53,104 bases of DNA from Rhodospirillaceae bacterium (GTDB lineage Bacteria > Pseudomonadota > Alphaproteobacteria > Rhodospirillales > UBA2165): contig JABIHH010000042.1 in NCBI GenBank assembly GCA_018649725.1, positions 1 through 53,104 of the forward strand, read 5' to 3'. Below, piece after piece: positions 1 through 13,609 of this stretch. Below the pieces are notes generated by a model. It was not told the DNA's origin, made no database searches, and saw only the letters and a program-made list of their open reading frames with translations. The translations under genes and the position numbers were made by a program. Each line of letters opens with the position of its first letter. Position 1 is the stretch's first letter.

Positions 1-2734
<2,734 letters not shown>

Positions 2735-2776
2735 AAGAACTGATTATTCCGTGATTAGAAGTTGAATTGCTTAAGC

Positions 2777-3568
2777 TCAGTCAAAGGGCCAGTACCAGGA
2801 TTTTTCTTTCGCCTTGGGGCGAAAGGCTTTGCCTTCGACCATCTCATAGGAATCGATGTACCATTCACTGCCCGGAAAGTTATGTCCCAGAACAGAAGCT
2901 GTTTTTTTGGCCTGCTCGATCATACCCATGGCCAAATAAGATTCGGTCAGACGATGGAGTGCTTCCGGTACATGGGTCGTAGTCTGATACTGGTCGACGA
3001 CCTTTTTGTACCTGTTGATCGCGCCCAAATGCAGGCCTTGGTTTTCATAATAGCGACCAATTTCCATTTCTTTACCGGCTAGATGATCCTGGGTCAGATC
3101 AATCTTCAATGCGGCATCCCGAGAATATTTGCTGTTTGGAAAACGCGTAACGATCTCACGAAGCGCTTTCAAAGCGAGTTGAGTCATTTGCTGATCGCGA
3201 CCGATATCTGAGATTTGCTCATAGTATGACAAAGCCTTCAAATAATAGGCATACGGCACGTCGCGATTGGACGGATGAATGCGAATAAAGCGATCCAGCG
3301 CGATAATCGAGTCGTCATATTCATTGCCTTGATAATAGCTAAACGCCGCCATGAGCTGTGCCTTGGTTGCCCAGACCGAATAGGGATGCTGTCGGTCCAC
3401 TTCCGTAAAAGCTTTGGCCGAGGATTCGTATTCGCCATTTTCAAGTTGCGCCAAAGCCGTGTTGTAAAGACGCTCGACCGGCTCTTCTTTATAGACTTCC
3501 TCCTCGGCCGCGCAGGCAACGAGAAGCAATAATGCGGCAGAGACGAATAGGGTCCGGGTAAATGTCAT
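2777..3568 (-). CDS. bamD: Outer membrane assembly lipoprotein BamD
   Basis: Lipoprotein of the BAM complex that inserts beta-barrel proteins into the outer membrane. A lipoprotein signal peptide is clear: basic start, hydrophobic run, then lipobox LVAC with the lipidated cysteine at about residue 19. The mature part is helical with TPR-like repeats (YNTALAQLENGEYESSAKAF and later repeats). About 263 residues, normal for BamD. I start at the ATG at 3568; an adjacent TTG at 3571 would add one residue. It lies between lpxC and recN, the usual alphaproteobacterial place. The lpxC terminator upstream means it probably has its own promoter in the 3691-3727 gap or relies on read-through. Confidence 0.93.
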   Translation of the reverse strand: MTFTRTLFVSAALLLLVACAAEEEVYKEEPVERLYNTALAQLENGEYESSAKAFTEVDRQHPYSVWATKAQLMAAFSYYQGNEYDDSIIALDRFIRIHPSNRDVPYAYYLKALSYYEQISDIGRDQQMTQLALKALREIVTRFPNSKYSRDAALKIDLTQDHLAGKEMEIGRYYENQGLHLGAINRYKKVVDQYQTTTHVPEALHRLTESYLAMGMIEQAKKTASVLGHNFPGSEWYIDSYEMVEGKAFRPKAKEKSWYWPFD

Positions 3569-3660
3569 CAAAGTGGTCCAACTCGTATGAATGAAGCGCT
3601 AAATATATCATTTTTCAGCCGTTTGTCTGCTCAAATTGACCCGCATCCGGCGAAAAGATA

Positions 3661-3690
3661 CAAAAAAACCGGCTCATTTTACGGGCCGGC
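3661..3690 (-). terminator. Intrinsic terminator after lpxC
   Basis: Read on the minus strand, a GC-rich stem (CCGGC pairing with GCCGG at 3685-3689 and 3669-3673, extended by G-T and A-T pairs) with an 11-base loop is followed directly by seven T (3668-3662). It lies 38 bases after the lpxC stop and before bamD, so it would end dcw-lpxC transcription. Confidence 0.8.
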
Positions 3691-3727
3691 TACAATTCGT
3701 CTGAAAACTTATTGAATTATGGGCTTT

Positions 3728-4726
3728 TTAGGCAGTAGCAGCGACCAAATTCACCACTTCGGCTTCTTTAGGAGCAACCTCAACGGCACTCTCTTCGGCA
3801 AAATCAACATAGCGCCAAGCTGATTTATCGGCAAACAAAGCGCGCAGCAATTGATTGGTCAAAGCGTGACCAGAGCGAACGCCTTTATAGCTGCCAAGAA
3901 ATACACCGCCGGCCAAATAGAGATCACCAACAGCGTCCAGAACTTTGTGGCGTACAAATTCGTCGTCATAGCGCAAACCATCTTCGTTGAGAACTTTGTC
4001 TCCTTCGACGATAACCGCATTGTCGAGCGAGCCACCAAGACCAAGCCCTGCTGCCCGAAGTTGTTCGACTTCATGCATGAAACCAAAAGTGCGTGCGCGG
4101 GCAACTTCTTTTTTAAAGGAGCCATTGACCATCGTCACGGTGATTTCCTGCTTGGCAACGACTTCACTTTCAAAATCAATCTCAAAGCCAACGGAGAATG
4201 TATCACTTGGGATCAACTCCGCCATCTTATCGCCGATTTCAACACGAACCGGTTTCAGAATTTCAATCACACGGCGCGGTGCATCCTGCTCAAGTAAGCC
4301 AGCACATTCGATTAGAAATACGAAAGGTTGGGCACTACCGTCCATCACCGGAACTTCTGGGCCATTTACATCAACATAGACGTTATCGACACCGCAGCCA
4401 GCAAGGGCAGACATAAGATGCTCAACCGTGCTGATGGTGACGCCATCTTCTGAGCCAAGCGTTGTACACATGCGCGTATCAACAACATTGTCCCAACTGG
4501 CTACAATTTCTTTTGATCCTGGAATATCGATGCGGCGGAAGATTATGCCGGTATAAGCCTCAGCAGGCCGCAAGGTCAGCGAAACTTTCTCACCACTGTG
4601 CAGCGCGATTCCAACACAATTCATCGTCCTCAGAAGCGTCTTTTGCTTCTCAGGTCCCATCGATGCGATGACGGGAGAGACTGATTTTGTCGTATCTGAA
4701 ATGACGTCCTGACCAATGTGGTTCAT
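3728..4726 (-). CDS. lpxC: UDP-3-O-acyl-N-acetylglucosamine deacetylase LpxC
   Basis: Zinc deacetylase catalysing the first committed step of lipid A synthesis in the cytoplasm. Family motifs are present: [15 protein letters not shown] near the N-terminus, zinc-ligand region EHLMSAL, central MDGSAQPF, and the second zinc and catalytic region [16 protein letters not shown] with SGHALTN. At 332 residues it is longer than many LpxC proteins because of a roughly 25-residue N-terminal extension before the KQKTL core. The ATG at 4726 is the only good start I see. It follows ftsZ at the end of the dcw cluster, as in many proteobacteria, and is closed by a terminator at 3661-3690. Confidence 0.96.
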   Translation of the reverse strand: MNHIGQDVISDTTKSVSPVIASMGPEKQKTLLRTMNCVGIALHSGEKVSLTLRPAEAYTGIIFRRIDIPGSKEIVASWDNVVDTRMCTTLGSEDGVTISTVEHLMSALAGCGVDNVYVDVNGPEVPVMDGSAQPFVFLIECAGLLEQDAPRRVIEILKPVRVEIGDKMAELIPSDTFSVGFEIDFESEVVAKQEITVTMVNGSFKKEVARARTFGFMHEVEQLRAAGLGLGGSLDNAVIVEGDKVLNEDGLRYDDEFVRHKVLDAVGDLYLAGGVFLGSYKGVRSGHALTNQLLRALFADKSAWRYVDFAEESAVEVAPKEAEVVNLVAATA

Positions 4727-4871
4727 GGTGTTGGCTTAAACTTTCCTATTCCCTAGTATCAGGGTATCTCAAATTAACACCCCTAGGAGCTTGAATACTC
4801 CGAGAGTGTTGTAGCAACGCCCTCGTAAGTACTCAAATCAACTAATGTTGCAAATTATTACGCCCTTTATT

Positions 4872-4891
4872 TAACCGCACCACTTCGGTTA
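4872..4891 (-). other. Small hairpin just after the ftsZ stop
   Basis: TAACCG and CGGTTA (4872-4877 and 4886-4891) can pair directly after the ftsZ stop codon. No T run follows on the minus strand, so it is not a standard terminator; it could stabilise the ftsZ message or attenuate weakly before lpxC. The rest of 4727-4871 is AT-rich and probably carries an lpxC promoter, but I cannot place one with confidence. Confidence 0.35.
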
Positions 4892-6799
4892 TTAATTCGC
4901 CTGACGTCTTAAAAAGGCAGGAATATCAAGGACATCCTCCTCATCCTGCGCCGAAGAAAGACGGTCTGCTGGATCAAGATCGCCGAGTAAAGCTTGCGGC
5001 GGTGGAATATCCTCTTCTGCTGCTTCTTCGCCCGATTCGTCACTTGATTCTTGGGCCATTTCGACAATCGATTCAGGAATTGGATCAGGCACAGCTTCGA
5101 TAACCGGCTCGACAACAGGTTCCGGCTCGGGTTCCGGTATAATTTCCGGGTCGGCGGCAATTTCTGGCTCAGCCGCAATTTCCGGCTCAGGAATCGGCTC
5201 AGGTTCTTGAATAATTTCCGGCTCAGCAGCAATTTCTGGCTCCGGCTCCGAAATAGGCTCCGGAATGATTTCCGGCTCAAGAACAGGTTCAGCAGCTTTT
5301 GCCTCACCGCGCTTTTTGTCACCACGAGCAACACCGGTGACCCGTTCAAACAGGCTCAAACCCGTCTTCTTAGGTGCCTGTTCGGCCTCCGGCTCAGTGG
5401 TCGCATTTACCATATCAGCTGCGGCAAAGGGATCGGCAGGCGATTCAGTTTCCATGGATCCAGAAGTGCCGGCTGGCTCTGCCGGAATAAAGACATCTTC
5501 GTCTTGTTTAATATTGGACAAAAATGCTGGAATTTGATCGTCTTCCGGCAAAGCAGCTTCTTCGATCGCTGCTTCCTCAATCGCCGGTTCAGCAATAGCC
5601 GCCGCAGCTGGCTTCGGTTGAACCGGTGCCGGTTGAGGCGTGGGTTGCTTTTGCGGCTCTTTCGCCACGGGCTGCATGGGCTCAGGACCTTGCGGCCTTG
5701 GGATCATTGCTACCGGGGCTACCGGGGCCGCCGCTTTTTCGGGCTCAGCTTTAGGAGCTGGCAAGGCCTGTTTGGGCGTGGCTTGCGTAACGGTTCTGAC
5801 AACCGGCTCCGGCCTCACACCAGCAATAGATTCAATACCCGTTGCGACAACAGAAACTCTGACCTTTCCTTCAAGCGCTTCATCAAAGGTTGAGCCGAAG
5901 ATAATATTAACGTCGCCATCTACTTCGTCGCGAATTCGGTTAGCGGCTTCATCAACTTCAAACAAGGTGATATCGGTGCCGGCGGTGATGTTGATCAGCA
6001 CACCTTTCGCACCGCCCATCGAGGTATCATCAAGTAATGGATTGGCAATCGCCTGTTCGGCTGCTTCCGTAGCTCGGCGCTCACCTTCAGCTTCACCAGT
6101 ACCCATCATGGCTTTACCCATCTCGCCCATGACAGATTTAATATCTGCAAAATCGAGATTGATCAGACCTGGCATAACCATCAAATCGGTAACGCCTCTG
6201 ACGCCCGAATAGAGAACGTCATCCGCCATCTTAAAGGCATCTGCAAAGGTTGTTTTTTCGTTTGCGACACGGAATAGATTTTGGTTTGGAATAATTAGCA
6301 GCGTATCGACATATTGTTGGAGCTCTTCCAGGCCGGCTTCGGCGGCCTTCATTCGATTGGCGCCTTCAAACTGGAACGGCTTGGTAACAACACCTACGGT
6401 TAGGATGCCATATTCACGAGCCGCCCGGGCAATCACGGGAGCGGCACCTGTTCCAGTTCCGCCGCCAAGGCCAGCTGTGATAAACACCATATTGGCATCG
6501 CGGATGTGGGAGACAATTTCTTCCAGGGATTCTTCGGCTGCTGCTTGTCCGATATCGGGATTGGCGCCCGCGCCCAGACCTTGGGTAATATTAATGCCCA
6601 TCTGGATACGACGTTCCGATTTCGATAATGCCAAGGCTTGCGCGTCAGAGTTGGCGACGAGAAATTCGACACCCTCCAGGCCCGACTGGATCATATTGTT
6701 GACCGCATTTCCACCCGCGCCGCCGACGCCGATAACTGTAATGCGAGGTTTTAACTCAGACTCCAACGAACCTGACGGTAGTGTAAGATTGATACTCAT
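4892..6799 (-). CDS. ftsZ: Cell division protein FtsZ with a long Pro/Glu-rich linker
   Basis: Tubulin-like GTPase that builds the division ring. The globular part contains [17 protein letters not shown] near the start and the tubulin signature [10 protein letters not shown]. The T7-loop region NLDFADI follows. The conserved C-terminal peptide DIPAFLRRQ, which binds FtsA and other anchors, ends the protein. Between about residues 325 and 610 lies an unusually long disordered linker, first Ala/Pro/Gln-rich and then made of repeated EPEI/EPEP units. I start at the ATG at 6799 (MSINLTLP) because GGAGG lies five bases upstream; a TTG at 6817 would add six residues without a better site. About 635 residues, against about 380 in E. 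coli but near the longer alphaproteobacterial forms. Confidence 0.97.
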   Translation of the reverse strand: MSINLTLPSGSLESELKPRITVIGVGGAGGNAVNNMIQSGLEGVEFLVANSDAQALALSKSERRIQMGINITQGLGAGANPDIGQAAAEESLEEIVSHIRDANMVFITAGLGGGTGTGAAPVIARAAREYGILTVGVVTKPFQFEGANRMKAAEAGLEELQQYVDTLLIIPNQNLFRVANEKTTFADAFKMADDVLYSGVRGVTDLMVMPGLINLDFADIKSVMGEMGKAMMGTGEAEGERRATEAAEQAIANPLLDDTSMGGAKGVLINITAGTDITLFEVDEAANRIRDEVDGDVNIIFGSTFDEALEGKVRVSVVATGIESIAGVRPEPVVRTVTQATPKQALPAPKAEPEKAAAPVAPVAMIPRPQGPEPMQPVAKEPQKQPTPQPAPVQPKPAAAAIAEPAIEEAAIEEAALPEDDQIPAFLSNIKQDEDVFIPAEPAGTSGSMETESPADPFAAADMVNATTEPEAEQAPKKTGLSLFERVTGVARGDKKRGEAKAAEPVLEPEIIPEPISEPEPEIAAEPEIIQEPEPIPEPEIAAEPEIAADPEIIPEPEPEPVVEPVIEAVPDPIPESIVEMAQESSDESGEEAAEEDIPPPQALLGDLDPADRLSSAQDEEDVLDIPAFLRRQAN

Positions 6800-6804
6800 A
6801 ATAG

Positions 6805-6809
6805 CCTCC
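6805..6809 (-). promoter_or_regulatory. Ribosome binding site of ftsZ
   Basis: GGAGG on the minus strand, five bases before the ATG at 6799. It decides the ftsZ start against the upstream in-frame TTG at 6817. Confidence 0.75.
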
Positions 6810-6873
6810 AACTCCAAATCTCATGCCCCTCATCTAATTTGTCGGCTTCTCCAACATACGAGCGGCGCGTTCC

Positions 6874-6892
6874 CTCAATTTCCTTAATTGAG
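6874..6892. promoter_or_regulatory. Perfect 7-bp inverted repeat between ftsA and ftsZ
   Basis: CTCAATT and AATTGAG separated by five bases, within the 134-base ftsA-ftsZ gap. No T run follows, so it is more likely a protein-binding site or mRNA hairpin that sets ftsZ expression. Which protein would bind is unknown. Confidence 0.4.
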
Positions 6893-6933
6893 AACAAAAT
6901 CCATTAGCCCCAATTCTAGAGGCAAAAGGTTAC

Positions 6934-8199
6934 CTAAATGTTTTCACGTATCCATTTTCCTATTCGGCCAAATTTGTTATTTGGCGCGTCCATCGTGCGA
7001 GAGGATGTCTGTGACATCGCCTTGCGTTCTTTCATGACAACCTGAATAAGGCCCGCTGGGGCCGAAAACGCAGGCCCATTAACGGATTCAGCCAATCCTT
7101 TGACGTAGTTTGGCCGCCCTAAGCGGACCTGTTTATCCATCATTTCAGCTGCTAATTCGCGCACGCCGGTCAATTGAGAAGCCCCACCCGTCAGCACAAC
7201 ACGGCGTGCACCAGCCTTCTCAAAGCCTGTTGGTTCGAGTTTTTCGCGAACCAACTCAAAAATCTCTTCAATACGAGGGCGGATGATACCAACCAACATC
7301 GAGCGTGAAATTTGGTTTTCGCCATCATCTTCCTCGCCAACCAGGGGAACTTTAATGACTTCCTGGTCATCTGAGGGCGACGGCACGGCGCTACCGTAAA
7401 GCGTTTTCATCCGCTCGGCATAAGCAACAGGCGTCGAGAGCCCACGGGCAATATCATTGGTAACGTGATTACCGCCAAGCGGCACTGAATCGGTATAAAC
7501 AATTTCCCCATCAAAGAACACTGAGAGGTCCGTGGTGCCGCCGCCCATATCAATACAGATCACGCCAAGTTCTTTTTCATCTTCAACCAAGCACGATAAT
7601 CCAGCCGCATAAGGCCCGACGACTTGGCTTTCGACATCCAAATGACAGCGATTAACACAGGCCGTAATATTTCGGAGCGCGCCCGCAGAAGCGGTGATGA
7701 CATGCATATTGACGCCGAGCTTCTCGCCATACATGCCACGCGGATCTTTCACACCTGGATTGCCATCGATGCTATAGGCGACGGGCAGCGTATGAATGAT
7801 CTGGCGGTCATCGACTTGCTGACTATAGAGCCAGGTCGGATCGAGCGCGCGTTTGAGGTCCACTTCGCTGATCTCGTGACCTGAAATGGCGACGTCAAAA
7901 GAGATCAACTTGGATTCCGGCACCGAGCCCGAGACACACAGCACAACGTCACGGACATTCTCGCCGGCCATATGTTCCGCTGCTTCAACCGTGGTGCGAA
8001 TGGAATCTTCGACGGCGGCCATATCAACGATATTGCCGTTCTTAATGCCTTTGGACACCTGGTGGCCAACGCCGATGACTTCTGCCGCGCCATTTACCAA
8101 CGGGCGCGCGATGAAGCAGGCAACTTTGGTGGTGCCAACATCCAACGCTGTTATGAGACCGGTTCGATTGGCCGATTTTGACGGTGTGTTTTGTATCAT
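6934..8199 (-). CDS. ftsA: Cell division protein FtsA
   Basis: Actin-like ATPase that anchors FtsZ to the membrane and recruits the divisome. The 421-residue length is normal. Visible: the phosphate-1 motif ITALDVGTTKVACFI near residue 16, SHS2/1C-domain region DVVLCVSGS, phosphate-2 motif VICIDMGGGTTDLSVF, and the adenosine motif VVLTGGASQL. The C-terminus GRIGKWIREN is an amphipathic, basic helix that fits the membrane-targeting sequence. It lies between ftsQ (34-base gap) and ftsZ (134-base gap). Confidence 0.96.
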   Translation of the reverse strand: MIQNTPSKSANRTGLITALDVGTTKVACFIARPLVNGAAEVIGVGHQVSKGIKNGNIVDMAAVEDSIRTTVEAAEHMAGENVRDVVLCVSGSVPESKLISFDVAISGHEISEVDLKRALDPTWLYSQQVDDRQIIHTLPVAYSIDGNPGVKDPRGMYGEKLGVNMHVITASAGALRNITACVNRCHLDVESQVVGPYAAGLSCLVEDEKELGVICIDMGGGTTDLSVFFDGEIVYTDSVPLGGNHVTNDIARGLSTPVAYAERMKTLYGSAVPSPSDDQEVIKVPLVGEEDDGENQISRSMLVGIIRPRIEEIFELVREKLEPTGFEKAGARRVVLTGGASQLTGVRELAAEMMDKQVRLGRPNYVKGLAESVNGPAFSAPAGLIQVVMKERKAMSQTSSRTMDAPNNKFGRIGKWIRENI

Positions 8200-8233
8200 C
8201 TACTCAAATTTCTAACGGTTATTTAGGTATCTC

Positions 8234-9190
8234 TTATGTATCTTGGCCACTAATTAGCGTACCCTTTGGATTGGCGCCCGGCTGCCGGTTGGGGCGCTTT
8301 CGCTTCGGCGTTGGTTTTCTGGGCAATAAAGGTAATTTCTTGATTTCTTCTTCAGCCGAGCCTTTTTGGCCTTCGCGGATAACCACCCGATCCGCCAAGC
8401 GCAAATCAACCGTAATCAGATCTTTTGACAACAAATCATGCTTTTGATCGAGCTCAGCGAGATGGCTCCAGGCGGCGCTGGAATCTTCTTCGGGCAAGCG
8501 AATTTCGATATCGTTACTGAGATGGAGATTCCAGCGTCGCCCGCCGACCCGGACAGCGGCTCGGACTCGGCTGGCGAGCTTCGGTTCGGTGGCCAATACT
8601 TCAAAAAGCTGGGCAGCATTGCCCGGCGCATCACGGCCGATGATGACAATGAGTTTGGTGTAGGCGCTGACATCTTTGAGCGGGATAAGCTCGCCATTGG
8701 TATCAATTAATGAAAACTTGCCGCCGCGCTGCCAGAGCGCCATCGGCCGACGCTCGCGGAGCAATAAATGCACAACATCCGGTAATTGGCGCTCAATGAC
8801 GGCTTGACGCACCCAGGGCAATGCCTCGACGCGTCGGCGGGCGGCTTCAGGATCAAACGCCAAAATGGGGGCACCGCGTTCTAAACGTAGAGCTTTGAGC
8901 AGAGTTTTGCGTGACGTCTCGAAACGGCCCTCGACAAAGATCTCACGCACCGAAAAACCGGTCTTGGCGGCGCCGGCAATAACAAACCACTTTGCGCGCT
9001 CGACGGTTTGATGCACCCAGCCGCTCTGCCAGACATACCAGCCAGCAGTACTGGCACCGGCGATCAGGCAAAGCACGAAGCCGGTGACAAAGAGCGGGCG
9101 ACGCCATAACGGTTTTACCCGCCGCAGAGGCTGCCCCCTTTTTGTCTTCTTGGCTGATGTGCTAAACCACGCCACTAAATGCCACTCCAT
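8234..9190 (-). CDS. ftsQ: Cell division protein FtsQ
   Basis: Bitopic inner-membrane divisome protein linking FtsB/FtsL to the rest of the machine. It has a short basic cytoplasmic tail (AKKTKRGQPLRRVKP), one membrane helix (about residues 34-54), then a POTRA domain starting near FSVREIFVEGR and a beta domain with LPWVRQAVIERQLPD. The C-terminal tail is basic and low in complexity (KPTPKRKRPNRQ). 318 residues, usual for alphaproteobacteria. It starts six bases after ddl; no strong ribosome site is visible, so translation may depend on coupling. Confidence 0.93.
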   Translation of the reverse strand: MEWHLVAWFSTSAKKTKRGQPLRRVKPLWRRPLFVTGFVLCLIAGASTAGWYVWQSGWVHQTVERAKWFVIAGAAKTGFSVREIFVEGRFETSRKTLLKALRLERGAPILAFDPEAARRRVEALPWVRQAVIERQLPDVVHLLLRERRPMALWQRGGKFSLIDTNGELIPLKDVSAYTKLIVIIGRDAPGNAAQLFEVLATEPKLASRVRAAVRVGGRRWNLHLSNDIEIRLPEEDSSAAWSHLAELDQKHDLLSKDLITVDLRLADRVVIREGQKGSAEEEIKKLPLLPRKPTPKRKRPNRQPGANPKGTLISGQDT

Positions 9191-9196
9191 ATAATT

Positions 9197-10102
9197 CTAT
9201 TGGTCATCATTAGCCGCATTCTCCACGAGCCAACTTACCAGTTCGTTAAACGATATATTTAAATGTGCAGCCTGCTCGGGCACGAGCGAGGTCGGTGTCA
9301 TGCCTGGCTGGGTGTTCACTTCGAGCATATATAACTCGGTCCCGTCATAGCGGATATCGGCCCGGGACACGCCGCGGCAGCCCAAACTCTGATGGGCTAA
9401 GAGCGAAATTCGGAGCGCTTCGTCATAGACATCTTTTGGAATCTCCGCCGGCACAACATGGGTCGAGCCACCCTCAGCATATTTGGCGTCATAGTCATAA
9501 AAATCCTGCCCGGTGGTAATTTCCGTGACAGCTAATGCCCGGTCTCCTATGACCGTAACAGTGAGTTCCCGGCCCGGGATGAACTTCTCAATCATCACCG
9601 TACGTCCGAAATTCCATTCTTCTTCACCCGGCTGGTAATTGTCACCTTCCATCACAATATGGACGCCGACACTTGAGCCTTCATTGAAAGGCTTCACGAC
9701 AAAGGGCGGTTCCATCACGCTGCCGGCGATAAGTTCTTCCTGGCTGACAATTTTGTGTTCGGCAACTTTAATCCCCGCCGCCGCCATGACAGATTTCGCC
9801 ACCGGCTTATCCATCGCCAAGGCTGACGCCAAAACGCCGGAATGGGTGTAGGGGATATCCAAAATATTGAGTAGCCCCTGAATGCACCCATCCTCACCAT
9901 AGCGGCCATGCAGCGCATTAAAGACGACATCCGGTTTCGGAAAGAGCCGCGTCAGTAATGCCCCAACATCGCGCTGAACATCGATCGAAGTGACCCGGTA
10001 GCCGGCTTCCGAGAGCGCATTGCTGACCGCCGCACCACTTACCAGAGACACTTCCCGCTCGGCGGACCAACCGCCCAATAGCACAGCAACATGACGCGTC
10101 AT
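9197..10102 (-). CDS. ddl: D-alanine--D-alanine ligase
   Basis: ATP-grasp ligase that makes the D-Ala-D-Ala dipeptide used by MurF. Motifs: VAVLLGGWSAEREVSL at the N-terminus, ALHGRYGEDGCIQGLL, ATP-grasp strand PFVVKPFNEGSSVGV, and the metal/substrate region YMLEVNTQPGMTPTSLVPEQA. 301 residues, standard. It belongs to the DdlB group by position between murB and ftsQ; its start overlaps the murB stop by four bases (ATGA). Confidence 0.96.
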   Translation of the reverse strand: MTRHVAVLLGGWSAEREVSLVSGAAVSNALSEAGYRVTSIDVQRDVGALLTRLFPKPDVVFNALHGRYGEDGCIQGLLNILDIPYTHSGVLASALAMDKPVAKSVMAAAGIKVAEHKIVSQEELIAGSVMEPPFVVKPFNEGSSVGVHIVMEGDNYQPGEEEWNFGRTVMIEKFIPGRELTVTVIGDRALAVTEITTGQDFYDYDAKYAEGGSTHVVPAEIPKDVYDEALRISLLAHQSLGCRGVSRADIRYDGTELYMLEVNTQPGMTPTSLVPEQAAHLNISFNELVSWLVENAANDDQ

Positions 10103-11058
10103 GAGGTCACCTCCGTCGCCATTGATTTAACCGGGGGGTCTATCGTCACGCCAATGCGGCGGATTTCCCATTCAAGCTTTACGCCGCTTTTCTCAAAGAC
10201 CCGGCGGCGCACTTCTTCGCCGAGCCCTTCCAAGTCAGCCGCCGTAGCGGAACCGATATTGATCAAGAAATTGCAATGTTTCTCAGAAACCACGGCACCG
10301 CCCCGCATCAAACCGCGGCAGCCCGCCTGATCGATCAGCTCCCAGGCTTTGGCACCTGGTGGATTGGTAAAGGTGCTGCCACCGGTTGGCGTTTTCACCG
10401 GCTGAGTTTGCTCCCGCTCGGCCCGAATTTCTTTCATGCGATCGGCAATATCAGCGACCACGCCGGGCGCACCTTTAAAGCAGCCATCGATAAAAATAAG
10501 ATCTTCCGGCGTATCGGAGTGGCGGTAGCTGTATTTCATATCTTCGACCGAGAGTTCGATCAGATTGCCCTTGCCATCCAAGGCCCTGACGCGTTGCACA
10601 ATGTCCCTGGTCTCAGAACCATAAGCCCCCGCGTTCATGCGGATCGCACCGCCGACGGCACCCGGAATACCACACAGAAATTCAAACCCGGTGATGCCGC
10701 ATTCCCGGGCTGCATTGGCGAGCCTGAGATTTGAGACACCGCCGCCTGCCGTAATTTCCAGGCCATCAACTGAAATTTTCGTAAACACTTCGCTGAGCCG
10801 GATCACCACACCCGGCACACCGCCATCGCGCACCATCAGGTTTGAGCCGATGCCGATGATGGTCACCGGGACATCTTCCGGAACATTTTGCAAAAACGCC
10901 ATCAAATCACTGAGATCGGCCGGCCAGAACATAATCTCGGCTGGACCGCCCACCCTAAACCAGGTTGACTTGGAAAGATCCGCATTTGCTTCCATGCGCC
11001 CCTTGACGGGAGGCAGTCTGTCATACAAACCGTCGCTGAATTTCACTACTCCCATCAC
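10099..11058 (-). CDS. murB: UDP-N-acetylenolpyruvoylglucosamine reductase MurB
   Basis: FAD enzyme reducing UDP-GlcNAc-enolpyruvate to UDP-MurNAc with NADPH. Visible: FAD-binding [13 protein letters not shown] and [13 protein letters not shown], the central [18 protein letters not shown], and the catalytic serine region [10 protein letters not shown] typical of type II MurB lacking the YxxGxS insert. The start is either GTG at 11058 or ATG at 11055; both overlap the murC stop, so coupling is certain in either case. About 319 residues. Confidence 0.95.
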   Translation of the reverse strand: MMGVVKFSDGLYDRLPPVKGRMEANADLSKSTWFRVGGPAEIMFWPADLSDLMAFLQNVPEDVPVTIIGIGSNLMVRDGGVPGVVIRLSEVFTKISVDGLEITAGGGVSNLRLANAARECGITGFEFLCGIPGAVGGAIRMNAGAYGSETRDIVQRVRALDGKGNLIELSVEDMKYSYRHSDTPEDLIFIDGCFKGAPGVVADIADRMKEIRAEREQTQPVKTPTGGSTFTNPPGAKAWELIDQAGCRGLMRGGAVVSEKHCNFLINIGSATAADLEGLGEEVRRRVFEKSGVKLEWEIRRIGVTIDPPVKSMATEVTS

Positions 11059-12488
11059 TCACCTGCCTCCGCCACTGAGTTGCGCATTTCTGCCAGCTGG
11101 TTTGGTAACGCATTGGCCCATTGCGTAATATTGCCTGCGCCCAAGCAGACCACGAGATCTCCGGAACTCATATACTCATCAACCAGGGCGGCTAAATTAT
11201 CTGGGTGCTCAAGCGCGATCACCATACGGTGGCCATGCGAGCGTAATCCTTCAATCAGGCTATCCTGACTAACGCCCTCAAGCGGTGTCTCCCCAGCCGC
11301 ATAAATATCGGCAACAACGACCATGTCGGCATTGTTGAAGCAGGTGCAAAATTCCTCGAATAAATCCTTTAGCCGAGAATAACGATGGGGTTGAACCACT
11401 GCCATGACACGGCCTTCCGGCGTTGTCGATCTGGCGGCGTCCAATACAGCAGAAATTTCAACGGGATGGTGGCCGTAATCATCAATGATAGTGATGCCAT
11501 CGACGGCCCCGGTATTGGTGAAACGACGCTTCACGCCTTTAAAATTTGCCAAGCCTTCGCGGATTACTTCATCAGCAAGTCCAAGCTCAAGCGCGATGCA
11601 GATCGCGGCAGCTGAATTTAAAATATTGTGGCCACCGACCATTGGCAAATGGAGCTGTTTGATCACCCGCTCGTCAGCCGACTTTCGATCAGTAATCACA
11701 ATGTCAAAGCTCGAGCCATCCGGTGTTGTGGCAATATTAATGACCCGGGTATCAGCCTGAGGCGAGACGCCATACGTGATGATTTTCCGATCCGATACTT
11801 TTGGAATAAGTGCCTGTACTTCAGCATCATCAATACACAAAGTGGCAAAGCCATAAAAAGGGATCTGTTCGACAAAGGCGACAAAGGCTTCTCTTAGGGC
11901 ATCGAAAGAGCCGTAATGATCCATATGTTCATTGTCGATATTGGTGACGACCGCAATGGTTGAGGGCAGCTTCACAAAGGTACCATCAGATTCGTCCGCC
12001 TCGGCAACCATCCACTCGCCGCTGCCGAGCCGGGCATTGGTTCCCCACGCATTGATGATCCCGCCATTAATCACCGTCGGATCCATCTCAGCCGCCTCGA
12101 GCAGGGCTGCTACCAGTGAAGTCGTGGTGGTTTTGCCATGGGTGCCGCCAACCGCGATCGACCATTTAAGGCGCATCAGCTCACCCAACATTTCAGCCCG
12201 GCGGACCACCGGCATGAGGCGTTGGCGCGCCGCATCCAGTTCAGGGTTCCCGGCTTTAACCGCAGAAGAAATAACCACGACCGCCGCGTCGCCCAAATTC
12301 TCTTCTTTGTGGCCAACTTTGACGTCAATGCCGAGCCCTCTCAAGCGCAAAACATTCGCGCTTTCCGCCATATCGCTGCCTTGCACCGCATAGCCAAGAT
12401 TGTGCAGCACCTCAGCGATACCGCTCATGCCGATGCCGCCGATGCCGACGAAATGAATGGTGCCTAGATCTATCGGTAAACCCCTCAT
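11055..12488 (-). CDS. murC: UDP-N-acetylmuramate--L-alanine ligase MurC
   Basis: Mur ligase adding L-Ala to UDP-MurNAc. N-terminal Rossmann motif [19 protein letters not shown]-binding loop [14 protein letters not shown], and [13 protein letters not shown] and [10 protein letters not shown] in the central and C-terminal domains. 477 residues, typical. Four-base overlaps with murG (upstream) and murB (downstream). Confidence 0.96.
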   Translation of the reverse strand: MRGLPIDLGTIHFVGIGGIGMSGIAEVLHNLGYAVQGSDMAESANVLRLRGLGIDVKVGHKEENLGDAAVVVISSAVKAGNPELDAARQRLMPVVRRAEMLGELMRLKWSIAVGGTHGKTTTTSLVAALLEAAEMDPTVINGGIINAWGTNARLGSGEWMVAEADESDGTFVKLPSTIAVVTNIDNEHMDHYGSFDALREAFVAFVEQIPFYGFATLCIDDAEVQALIPKVSDRKIITYGVSPQADTRVINIATTPDGSSFDIVITDRKSADERVIKQLHLPMVGGHNILNSAAAICIALELGLADEVIREGLANFKGVKRRFTNTGAVDGITIIDDYGHHPVEISAVLDAARSTTPEGRVMAVVQPHRYSRLKDLFEEFCTCFNNADMVVVADIYAAGETPLEGVSQDSLIEGLRSHGHRMVIALEHPDNLAALVDEYMSSGDLVVCLGAGNITQWANALPNQLAEMRNSVAEAGE

Positions 12489-13609
12489 GCGGCCTCCCGC
12501 TGATCACTAGTATTGGGCATCATCCCGATAACCATATCGGCAAGTCGGCTGGCGGCATCAGGCTTGCCAGCGGCCTTGGCCGCAGCGCCGGCACTTTCCA
12601 GCATGTGCGGTATAGCAAACAAAGACTCAAGCCGGTCGGCCAAAACCTGATCGGTAAAAGCCCCTTCTGGAATAAGCCAACCACCGCCCACCTCATCAAC
12701 CGCATGAGCGTTCTGGGTTTGATGATCATCGACCGCATAGATGTAGGGCACGAAAATGGCTGGTCGGCCAATTGTCGTCAGCTCAGCAATGGTCGACGCC
12801 CCGGATCGGCAAATCACGATATGCGCATCGGCAATGCGATTAGGCACATCGTCAAAGAAAGTCGAAATTGTCGCCTCAACCCCCAGATCACGATAAGCGG
12901 CTTGAACTTGCTCGACATCTTCGGCCCGGCTTTGCTGCGTGACCGCGATCCGTTGCCGAAGATTAACATCGACAAGCCTTAAGGCGGCCGGCACGACAGT
13001 GCTAAATATATGGGCACCCTGACTGCCGCCAAAGACAGCGATGTTGATCGTGTCTTCTGCCTTCAAATTCGGATAAGTCCGATCCCTGACCAGAGTTACC
13101 TGAGGACGTACCGGCATGCCGGTTGTGATGACGTTAGATTTTGACGTCTCGGGAATGGCTAATACTTTCTCGAACGATGTCGCAATTTTCTCAACCCGGC
13201 TAGCCAGCAAACGGTTGGCCCGGCCGAGCACTGCATTTTGCTCATGGATGGCGGCCTTGGTACCCGAATAGGCAGCCGCCAGCATGGTCGGCACCGAAGC
13301 GTAGCCACCAAAACCAACCACCACAGCGGGTTTAAGACGGCGCAGCAAAAACCACGCTTGTAATGTTCCAATGATAATTTCCACCGCGCTGAAAATGCGC
13401 GCGACTAGGCCTTTGCCGGCGATACCGCCAGCCCGCACCCGATGCGTCTCAAGTTCCGCCAAGCGACCTTTAAGGTTACCGCCTCGCCGGTCAGTCACCA
13501 ACGCCAAACGATAGCCTCGATTGCCAAGCTCAGCCGCCAGGGCTTCAGCCGGGAAAACATGTCCACCGGTGCCGCCAGCTGCTAAAACGACGAGGGGTTT
13601 AGCCATCAT
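12485..13609 (-). CDS. murG: Lipid II synthase MurG
   Basis: Peripheral inner-membrane glycosyltransferase (GT28) that adds GlcNAc to lipid I. The G-loop [16 protein letters not shown] is at the N-terminus, the second G-loop [13 protein letters not shown] in the middle, and the donor-site segment [12 protein letters not shown] with DDHQTQNA in the C-domain. 374 residues with two adjacent in-frame ATG codons at 13609 and 13606; the first overlaps the ftsW stop (ATGA). Confidence 0.96.
   Translation of the reverse strand: MMAKPLVVLAAGGTGGHVFPAEALAAELGNRGYRLALVTDRRGGNLKGRLAELETHRVRAGGIAGKGLVARIFSAVEIIIGTLQAWFLLRRLKPAVVVGFGGYASVPTMLAAAYSGTKAAIHEQNAVLGRANRLLASRVEKIATSFEKVLAIPETSKSNVITTGMPVRPQVTLVRDRTYPNLKAEDTINIAVFGGSQGAHIFSTVVPAALRLVDVNLRQRIAVTQQSRAEDVEQVQAAYRDLGVEATISTFFDDVPNRIADAHIVICRSGASTIAELTTIGRPAIFVPYIYAVDDHQTQNAHAVDEVGGGWLIPEGAFTDQVLADRLESLFAIPHMLESAGAAAKAAGKPDAASRLADMVIGMMPNTSDQREAA

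Noticed and set aside
5051..5893. 280-residue plus-strand open frame opposite ftsZ, rich in R, F, N and L
   Set aside because: It is the complement of the repetitive Pro/Glu codons of the FtsZ linker; FtsZ on the minus strand is unmistakable.
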